The notes under the pieces were generated by a model. That model was given only the letters and a program-made list of their open reading frames with translations, searched no databases and was not told where the DNA came from. Positions 1-4,957 of a DNA stretch of 16,353 bases are shown in pieces (within the stretch, counting starts at the first letter, position 1; each line of letters begins with the position of its first letter). Source of the DNA: Dehalococcoidia bacterium (GTDB taxonomy: Bacteria > Chloroflexota > Dehalococcoidia > SZUA-161 > SpSt-899); NCBI GenBank assembly GCA_023271485.1, contig JALPXT010000019.1, positions 1 to 16,353 on the forward strand, written 5' to 3'. The position numbers and the translations under genes are program-made.

Positions 1-776
1 TTGGCCTTGTCCCTCGCCTTGCGCGGACGCGCCGGCAGTACCGCGCAGCCGTAGTGCTGGGCCATATTGGCATAGGTTGGATTTAGCTCCGGCTCATAAA
101 AGCATGGGTTTTTTACCCCGCTCTTTAGATTGTCCGGCACCAGCAGCCGCGGCACACAGCCAAAATACCGGAAAGCCCTCACATGGGAGCCAACCCAGTT
201 TGGCAGTGTCTGGGATAGGGTCGCCTCGGCATAGGTATAGTTAGAAGCTCCCCAGACGGCCACAAATAGTTGGGTGGGGATTAGCTCACCGGTCGCCAGG
301 TCGACGATAGCCAGGCCATTGGAGTAGTCGATAAATACCTTCTCTCCAGCCCGGTGCTCCTGGCGCATGCAGTAATCAAGCTTATCGCGCCAGCGCCGAT
401 AATACTCGCAGAACTGGGTGTACTGGTAGCCATCTGGGTGCTTCTCCTTGTACTCCAGCCACAGCTGGGTCAGTGTCAGGTTAACATTGCGGTAGCGGCG
501 AAGCTCTCTGTAGATGTACTCGCAGTCCGGCGGCGGGCGGTGGCCCGAACTCGGTACATGCTCGGTGGGGAAGAGACGGGCTTCCAGTTCAGTGTCGCTG
601 AGCTCAGCTGCCTCAGGCCAGCCCAACCCCGCTGCTCTGGCCCTCCTCAGATAATCACCGACAGTGCTCCGGGCGACATTGCAGCTATGGGCTATCTCCC
701 GCTTGGAAAGACCGCAGGCATACTTTAAACGTAGAACCTCTTTTATCTTGCGCACAGGCAACCTCCTGTTGGCCAT
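1..776 (-). CDS. istA: IS21-family transposase IstA (N-terminal 258 residues, runs off window)
   Basis: IstA is the DDE transposase that cuts and joins the ends of IS21 elements, together with the ATPase IstB. Reading the minus strand from ATG 776-774 gives 258 open residues without a stop. Residues about 20-45 form a helix-turn-helix (LKYACGLSKREIAHSCNVAR followed by STVGDYL). The retroviral-integrase-type core follows, with the first catalytic Asp in VFIDYSNG (D150) and the second in LLVPDNLKSG (D215). The third acidic residue normally follows an ARDKAKVE-like stretch; the protein is cut at PRKARDKA by the window edge. The start is well supported: a perfect AAGGAGGTGA lies at 790-781. The start region sits in a hairpin (772-806). 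The interrupted gene is a MacB-type permease. Whether the element is complete cannot be judged from this window. Confidence 0.9.
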   Translation of the reverse strand, partial: MANRRLPVRKIKEVLRLKYACGLSKREIAHSCNVARSTVGDYLRRARAAGLGWPEAAELSDTELEARLFPTEHVPSSGHRPPPDCEYIYRELRRYRNVNLTLTQLWLEYKEKHPDGYQYTQFCEYYRRWRDKLDYCMRQEHRAGEKVFIDYSNGLAIVDLATGELIPTQLFVAVWGASNYTYAEATLSQTLPNWVGSHVRAFRYFGCVPRLLVPDNLKSGVKNPCFYEPELNPTYANMAQHYGCAVLPARPRKARDKA

Positions 777-806
777 AAAATCACCTCCTTAAAGCGATTT
801 TATGGC
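772..806 (-). promoter_or_regulatory. Inverted repeat enclosing the istA Shine-Dalgarno and start codon
   Basis: GCCATAAAATC (772-782) and GATTTTATGGC (796-806) are perfect 11-bp inverted repeats separated by 13 nt. On the transcribed minus strand the loop carries AAGGAGGT and the 3' arm contains the AUG of istA. An mRNA starting upstream of 806 could fold so that the initiation codon is paired while the Shine-Dalgarno lies in the loop. The alternative is a DNA operator bound by IstA. The repeat itself is seen directly; the function is inferred. Confidence 0.6.
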
Positions 807-871
807 TTTTGGTTGCCCGGCACTACCCCCCCCCGACAGTCCCCAGACCTACCATCCAGGCTTATCCTGGG

Positions 872-953
872 TGGCCGGTTTGCTCCGTTAAGATGGCCGG
901 TTTGCTCCGTCAGGGTGGCCGATTTGCTCCGAGACGCCGGCCGATTTGCTCCG
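872..953. repeat. Four phased terminal repeats of the IS21 element
   Basis: Four copies of TGGCCGGTTTGCTCCG or a close variant start at 872, 894, 916 and 938. The period is exactly 22 bp: a 16-bp repeat plus a 6-bp non-conserved spacer. Copies 1 and 2 read GGTTTGCTCCG, copies 3 and 4 read GATTTGCTCCG, and copy 4 starts with C instead of T. A spacing near two helical turns would place all copies on one face of the DNA, which fits binding sites for IstA at the transposon end. Confidence 0.8.
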
Positions 954-962
954 AAAAACGCA

Positions 963-1098
963 CCATACTTTTACTGATAATTACCAGAGAGACTATGGTT
1001 GCAATACTCACCGCTATGCTTAATAAGGTCAAAAATGAACGCAGTTTGTGTTCTTTAAGGTTTCTGTAAGCAAATCTTATCTTGTTTAGCCCTGTCAT
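963..1098 (-). pseudogene. MacB/FtsX-type ABC permease, 5' fragment cut by the IS21 insertion
   Basis: ATG at 1098-1096 overlaps the stop of the upstream ATPase (ATGA), a tight translational coupling. The 45 or so native residues begin MTGLNKIRFAYRNLKEHKLR and continue with SFLTLLSIAVSIATIVSLVI. This is the usual N-terminus of MacB/FtsX-like permeases: a short amphipathic RNLxxxKLRSxLT stretch and then TM1. After about IISKSMV the frame enters the IS21 end and stops at 910 with residues encoded by the terminal repeats. The large extracytoplasmic domain and TM2-4 are missing here; the remainder may lie on the far side of the element, outside the window. The transporter is therefore probably inactive. 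Confidence 0.8.
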
Positions 1099-1784
1099 TC
1101 CTGTCCCTCCTGTACTGATTGTTCATTTGTAAACTGCCCGTCTTTTATCTGCATAACCCTGTGTGCAATATTGGCAACCGCTGGGTCATGGGTAACTACT
1201 ACAACTGTCCGCCCCTCTTTATTTAGTTCAACCAGTATCCTCATCACTGCAGCGCCGGTCTTGCTGTCAAGATTGCCGGTTGGCTCATCGCCGATAATGA
1301 GCAGGGGGTCATTACTCAACGCTCTGGCAACGGCCACTCTTTGCTGCTCGCCACCGCTTAACTCTGATGATTTGTGCTTCATTCTTTCTTGCATTCCCAT
1401 CATTTCAAGCAGCATCGCTGCTCTTTTGGATATTTTGTTATTGTTTTTTCCGGCAAACATCATGGGAAGCATTACATTTTCAAGAGCATCTAAGGTTGGA
1501 ATTAAATTGTAACTTTGAAATACAAATCCAATCTTATCCCGCCGGATCTTAGCCAGTTCCTCATCGCCCAGTCGTGCTATATCTATGTTGTCAATTACAA
1601 TGTTTCCGCTTGTTGGCTTCTCCAGACAACCGACCAGATTCAAAAGCGTAGATTTTCCACACCCGGATGGCCCCTGTATCGCAACAAACTCCCCTTTCTC
1701 CACATTCAAATCAATGCCGTTCAAAGCTCTTATTTCTATACTGCCCTTGCCGTAGACTTTCGTGAGATGTCTTGCCTGAATCAT
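1095..1784 (-). CDS. MacB/LolD-type ABC transporter ATP-binding protein
   Basis: This is a 229-residue cytoplasmic ATPase that would power a MacB-like (mechanotransmission) or lipoprotein/peptide efflux permease. Visible motifs are Walker A GPSGCGKST (residues 38-46), Q-loop Q90 in FVFQSYNLIPTLDALENV, signature LSGGEQQR (142-149), Walker B LLIIGDEPTGNLD ending in catalytic Glu167, and switch His199 in VVTHDP. The LIPTLxALENVxLP and DEPTGNLDSKTG patterns are typical of the MacB/LolD/YknY subfamily. I chose ATG 1784 because MIQARHLTKVYG matches the family N-terminus and AGGGAG (1795-1800) sits 10 nt upstream. A GTG at 1838 would add 18 residues, but it lies almost at the predicted transcription start. 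The partner permease directly downstream is broken by IS21, leaving this ATPase orphaned unless it serves another permease. Confidence 0.88.
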   Translation of the reverse strand: MIQARHLTKVYGKGSIEIRALNGIDLNVEKGEFVAIQGPSGCGKSTLLNLVGCLEKPTSGNIVIDNIDIARLGDEELAKIRRDKIGFVFQSYNLIPTLDALENVMLPMMFAGKNNNKISKRAAMLLEMMGMQERMKHKSSELSGGEQQRVAVARALSNDPLLIIGDEPTGNLDSKTGAAVMRILVELNKEGRTVVVVTHDPAVANIAHRVMQIKDGQFTNEQSVQEGQE

Positions 1785-1854
1785 TTCAATCCGTCTCCCT
1801 GGCTTAATCCTTTGGTTCTTATCGCCAATCAATTCCACCTGCGATCACATTATA

Positions 1855-1883
1855 ATTATAAGCCAGGAACTCCCTTTTGTCAA
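1855..1883 (-). promoter_or_regulatory. Consensus sigma-A promoter for the MacB-type transporter genes
   Basis: On the minus strand TTGACA (1883-1878) is followed after exactly 17 nt by TATAAT (1860-1855), a perfect match to the housekeeping consensus. A second overlapping TATAAT follows directly, making a TTATAATTATAA palindrome at 1850-1861. Transcription would start near 1848-1846, leaving a leader of about 60 nt before ATG 1784. Confidence 0.85.
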
Positions 1884-2142
1884 CCCTAGTCCTTCCAATC
1901 ACTCCCTCAACACTCTTGTCTGCAGGCCTTACGCAGTTGGGGTAAGACTTCCTTTTCCCTTGTAACCTCCGCCAAAAGAACCTGGCTTTTTCCTGCCTTG
2001 GGTTATGTTATAATTATAAGTGTGAGGGGATCAAGTGGTGGCTGAGACAATTCCTCGGTTGCAAAAGGCAATTGCACAGCCTGTATCGCGGGTGGAATCA
2101 TGTGTTCATCCGATAATGATATATGGGAGTTAATGAAGAGAG
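1884..2142. other. Divergent intergenic region upstream of the sufB-like gene
   Basis: No gene was found here. The region separates the minus-strand transporter genes from the plus-strand suf genes. The likely leader of the sufB-like transcript (about 2021-2142) contains one possible two-part hairpin, GGCTG (2040-2044) with CAGCC (2077-2081) enclosing TTGC/GCAA (2059-2071). I recognised no riboswitch class in it and no clear Rrf2-type operator. The spacing and sequence just before the sufB-like ATG (GGGAG and GAAGAGAG) give only a modest ribosome-binding site. Confidence 0.5.
2006..2014 (+). promoter_or_regulatory. Probable extended -10 promoter of the sufB-like/sufC operon
   Basis: TGTTATAAT (2006-2014) is a TGn-extended -10 element facing the suf genes. 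It lies inside a second copy of the palindrome TTATAATTATAA (2008-2019). No convincing -35 hexamer is found at 16-18 nt; the nearest is a T-rich stretch near 1987-1992. The extended -10 would compensate. The leader would be about 120 nt long. Confidence 0.5.
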
Positions 2143-3288
2143 ATGGTAGCGTATGAGCAAGCAGAGAGAAAAACAGTCACCCAGCAAAAACAATTGAGCG
2201 TTCTCCCCCAGGACGTAATGCAGAGTGTGGGGATCGAACCTTCCCCAGACAAACGATCGGGCACTTATATTTTGTCTGATTTCGACTCACCCTGGGTCAA
2301 TGTCAACACTGAGGGGATGGAACTGCTGCCGATTTCGGTTGCTCTTGAACAATATGGATATCTGGCGGACAAATATCTCTGGCGGGCAGTGCAGGCAAAG
2401 GAAAGTGATCTTTCCGCCCATTTTGCAAGTACCCTTCAGGGATACTTTATCAGGGTGAGGAGGGGAGCAAAAGTCTCGCTTCCGGTTCAGGCCTGCATGC
2501 ACATTGGGCAACATGATTTTACCCAGTCGGTGCACAATATCATTATCCTGGAAGAAGATTCTGAATTATGCATGATCACTGGCTGTGTAACCAGCCAAAG
2601 TGTAATGAAGGCGACACACTTCGGCGTTAGCGAATACTATATTGGACGTAATGCCAGCTTGACAAGCACCATGATCCATAATTGGGGGCCGGAGGTGACG
2701 ATCTTTCCTCGTGCGGGTACTATTATTGAGGCTAATGGTAAATTTATCAGCAACTACATCACACTGAAGCCGGGAAAGCAAATCAAAGCCAATCCCATAA
2801 CTCGTCTTGAGGGCGATGGATCATCCGCAAAGTATTTAACAATTGTCTTGGGCAATCGTGGTTCACTCGTTGATCTTGGAGGAGAGGTATACTTAAACGG
2901 GGAGAACTCCAAAGCAGAATTACTGCATCGAGCAGTATGCACCGGTGGGCAGGTTTACCAAAGAGGAATGCTCTATGGTAATGCTTTAAACTGCCGGGCA
3001 CATGTAGATTGCGCTGGTATGCTGATAAGCACAGGAGAAAATGGTTTTATAGAAGCCGTCCCCGGCGTGAAATCTTACCATCCTCAGGCTCGCCTCAGCC
3101 ATGAAGCCAGCATTGGCAGCATTGACCCGGAAGCAGTAACATATCTTCAGTCCAGAGGGATGGAAGAGCAGGAAGCAATATCCTTAATTATCCGAGGCTT
3201 CCTGGATCCCGGTATTGAGGGACTGGGGGCGGAGTTAAATGAGGCAATTGATAAGATTGCCAAATTAGCCGGGCATGGGGAGAAATGA
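2143..3288 (+). CDS. SufB/SufD-family Fe-S cluster assembly scaffold (SufB-like)
   Basis: This 381-residue cytoplasmic protein of the SufB/SufD beta-helix family would assemble Fe-S clusters with the SufC ATPase encoded next. The core (about residues 100-350) ends in the family signature SHEASIGSIDPEAVTYLQSR followed by GMEEQEAISLIIRGF, equivalent to the EHEA...YLQSRGxxxxEA...GF block of SufB. Two features favour a SufB-like rather than SufD-like role. Cys290 in RAHVDCAGMLI aligns with the conserved Cys of SufB near TQCDSxLI, and His320-Glu321 matches the catalytic HE pair. It is shorter than classical SufB (about 470 residues), as in the minimal SufBC or SmsCB-type systems of anaerobes. It is followed 13 nt later by sufC. 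No sufU, sufS, sufD or sufE is present, so the sulfur donor must be elsewhere. Start ATG 2143 was chosen because the family region is well covered, although its ribosome-binding site is modest. Confidence 0.88.
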   Translation: MVAYEQAERKTVTQQKQLSVLPQDVMQSVGIEPSPDKRSGTYILSDFDSPWVNVNTEGMELLPISVALEQYGYLADKYLWRAVQAKESDLSAHFASTLQGYFIRVRRGAKVSLPVQACMHIGQHDFTQSVHNIIILEEDSELCMITGCVTSQSVMKATHFGVSEYYIGRNASLTSTMIHNWGPEVTIFPRAGTIIEANGKFISNYITLKPGKQIKANPITRLEGDGSSAKYLTIVLGNRGSLVDLGGEVYLNGENSKAELLHRAVCTGGQVYQRGMLYGNALNCRAHVDCAGMLISTGENGFIEAVPGVKSYHPQARLSHEASIGSIDPEAVTYLQSRGMEEQEAISLIIRGFLDPGIEGLGAELNEAIDKIAKLAGHGEK

Positions 3289-3301
3289 GGCGGTGAACAA
3301 T

Positions 3302-4048
3302 ATGTTAGAAATAAAAGAACTTGAAGTCAGTTCCGCAGATCGAAAGATTCTCAAAGATATAAATTTAGCTATCCCCGCAGGCGAAGTCCATGCCTTGCTT
3401 GGTCATAATGGGTGCGGTAAAACTACGTTGATGATGGCGATCATGGGCTATCCCGCTTATGATATAAACAGGGGGGAAATCGCCTTTAGCGGAAAAAGCA
3501 TTAATGAGTTGGGGGTTACAGAGAGGGCTAATCTTGGTATCGGCATCTTACATCAGCATCCGCCGAAGATTAAGGGGGTCAAACTTCGCCAGATTATTGA
3601 TTTTGCTATTGGCAAAAAGATTCAGCCGGCGGAGGTAATTGCTGAGTTGATTGAGAAATTTCAGATGGAGCCATTTATCGATCGCGAAATTAACCTCGCT
3701 TTTTCTGGGGGGGAACTTAAGCGCTCTGAACTGTTTCAGCTTTTAATCACCCAACCTAAATTCGCTATGATCGATGAACCGGATTCTGGGGTTGATCTGG
3801 AGAATATTAAGGTTATCGGAACAATGGTCAATGAATTATTTGCCTATAAATGCAGTGAACGTATAGCCAATAAGCGGTCAGGCCTAATCATTACCCATAC
3901 AGGAGATATCCTGGATTACGTCCCTATCGATCGAGCACATGTTATGTTAGACGGGCGGATTATCTGCTCCGGGAATCCGCGGGCAATCCTTAACCAGATT
4001 CGCCTCCACGGCTATGAGAGCTGTGCTGATTGTTTCGAAACCTGTTAA
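3302..4048 (+). CDS. sufC: SufC-type Fe-S cluster assembly ATPase
   Basis: This is a 248-residue soluble ABC ATPase that drives conformational change in the SufB-type scaffold. Motifs are Walker A GHNGCGKTT (34-42), Q-loop in GILHQHPP (Q85), signature FSGGELKRSELFQLL (from 134), Walker B FAMIDEPDSGVDLENI (from 154; the DEPDSGVD wording is a SufC hallmark) and switch His199 in IITHTGD. Start ATG 3302 has a GAGGCGGTG ribosome-binding site 7 nt upstream and gives the normal N-terminus MLEIKEL; an upstream in-frame ATG at 3275 would overlap the preceding gene. The gene follows the sufB-like gene by 13 nt, so they are surely co-transcribed. Unusual: the last eight residues are CADCFETC, a Cys-x2-Cys-x3-Cys cluster (C241, C244, C248) on the very C-terminus. 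Confidence 0.92.
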   Translation: MLEIKELEVSSADRKILKDINLAIPAGEVHALLGHNGCGKTTLMMAIMGYPAYDINRGEIAFSGKSINELGVTERANLGIGILHQHPPKIKGVKLRQIIDFAIGKKIQPAEVIAELIEKFQMEPFIDREINLAFSGGELKRSELFQLLITQPKFAMIDEPDSGVDLENIKVIGTMVNELFAYKCSERIANKRSGLIITHTGDILDYVPIDRAHVMLDGRIICSGNPRAILNQIRLHGYESCADCFETC

Positions 4049-4057
4049 CCAGGGGGA

Positions 4058-4087
4058 GGGGGACAGCATTATGCTCAAAGTGCCCCC
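4058..4087. terminator. Possible bidirectional stem-loop between convergent operons
   Basis: GGGGGAC (4058-4064) can pair with GTGCCCCC (4080-4087, one bulge). Inside it AGCA and TGCT pair around TTA (4065-4075), followed by an unpaired CAAA. It lies between the converging ends of sufC and ecfT, where a terminator is expected. No T-tract follows on either strand, so intrinsic termination is doubtful. Confidence 0.3.
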
Positions 4088-4131
4088 GTGGTATCGGTTC
4101 AAGGTTGGATTGGTGAGGACAACCCGGTCAG

Positions 4132-4953
4132 TTACAACATTTGAAACATCATCAGTGGCCCAAACAACCCCAATTGCCTTAAAATAACAACAACGGCTAT
4201 GCCGGTAAGCCAAAGAGTCAGGATAAACAGGAAATCGCGTCGTGTAAACCTGTGTATATGATAATAAGTGCGGTCTTCAAAAGCACCAAAAGCGCGACTA
4301 TCCATGGCCAGTGCCGTACGTTCCGCCTTGCGAATGGCAGTTGACAGCAGGGGTACGGCGTAGCGTTTAGTCTGTTCAAACTTCGTTTTCAGTCCGCCAC
4401 GGTCGGAAATGCCGCGTATTTTATGTGCCGCCCGTATAACTGCCAGCTCAAAATTAAGCATGGGCACAAAACGATAAGCTGCCATTGTACTGTAACCGAT
4501 ACGATAGGGTACTTTCCACTGCTGCACCAGGGCGCCGACAAATTTATTAAAACCAGTGGTGAGAGAAAAGAGTAAAGCGCTCATGATAATTGTGCACATA
4601 CGCAGGGCAATAACAATGGCAAATATGATGCCACCCCAATATACGGTAACCGGGCCGGCCTCAAAAGCAATCGCTGTTTCAGCCACACGCTCAACCGAAA
4701 CGAAAAAGGGATAAGTGACCACAAAAAAAAAGCAGAAGATTAACAGAGGAATGACAATTTTAAAATAGTGCTTAAGCGGTATCCTGCCTAATATTAAGGT
4801 CACGGAGCCAAACAGAAGACAGAAGATTGCCAGCGTCCAGGGGTCTGTTGCGAAAAGGGCCAGCAGCACCAGAGGGGCAGTAGCTATAATCTTGCTAAGA
4901 GGGTTCAAGCGGTGCAAAAAAGAGTCACCAAAGTAATAAAAACTTTTCATCAT
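4132..4953 (-). CDS. ecfT: ECF transporter transmembrane coupling protein EcfT (CbiQ family)
   Basis: This 273-residue integral membrane protein links the two EcfA ATPases to a substrate-binding S component in energy-coupling-factor importers of vitamins or metals. The N-terminus GDSFLHRLNPLSKI matches the DSxlHRLdPrtKl opening of CbiQ/EcfT. Hydrophobic segments lie near residues 20-36, 39-57, 65-83, 105-130 and 241-265. The long coupling helices carry the two Arg-containing coupling motifs, KIRG (178-181) and DSRAFG (218-223), which insert into grooves of the ATPases. It starts 4 nt after the stop of the fused EcfA, with GAAGGTG as ribosome-binding site. ATGATG gives two adjacent starts; the first is used here. 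Without an S component the substrate is unknown. Vitamins (including HMP/thiamine), cobalt, nickel or a heme-like chelate are all possible. Confidence 0.9.
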   Translation of the reverse strand: MMKSFYYFGDSFLHRLNPLSKIIATAPLVLLALFATDPWTLAIFCLLFGSVTLILGRIPLKHYFKIVIPLLIFCFFFVVTYPFFVSVERVAETAIAFEAGPVTVYWGGIIFAIVIALRMCTIIMSALLFSLTTGFNKFVGALVQQWKVPYRIGYSTMAAYRFVPMLNFELAVIRAAHKIRGISDRGGLKTKFEQTKRYAVPLLSTAIRKAERTALAMDSRAFGAFEDRTYYHIHRFTRRDFLFILTLWLTGIAVVVILRQLGLFGPLMMFQML

Positions 4954-4957
4954 TGTC

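Larger units (their letters stand above)
1..962 (-). mobile_element. IS21-family insertion sequence, one end only
   Basis: This is the end of an IS21-type element that contains the istA start; the rest of istA, any istB and the other end lie beyond position 1. The call rests on the IstA-like protein encoded on the minus strand and on the array of short repeats (872-953) placed outside the transposase start, as is usual for the multiple terminal repeats of IS21 elements. The outer tip is inferred near 961-962: IS21 elements commonly begin with TG, read inward on the minus strand, and recognisable permease coding sequence begins just beyond. The exact junction and target duplication cannot be fixed without the other end. 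Between the repeats and the start codon lie a run of nine C (826-834) and a small inverted repeat, CCAGG/CCTGG (856-870). Confidence 0.8.

Noticed and set aside
354..728. Plus-strand open frame of 124 codons
   Set aside because: It is antisense to the IstA coding sequence, which has an excellent start, domain structure and ribosome-binding site.
826..834. Run of nine C within the IS end
   Set aside because: It could be a slippage-prone tract, but it lies in non-coding IS sequence upstream of istA and explains nothing further.
872..953. Regular short repeats with spacers, resembling a mini CRISPR array
   Set aside because: The repeats are 16 bp and the spacers only 6 bp, far too short for CRISPR, and they lie outside a transposase start. 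Terminal repeats of an IS21 element explain them.
2021..2142. Possible riboswitch or T-box in the leader of the sufB-like gene
   Set aside because: GGCTGAGA and GGGTGGAA resemble fragments of TPP and T-box motifs, but the rest of each consensus is missing and only a 5-bp stem with a small inner hairpin can be drawn.
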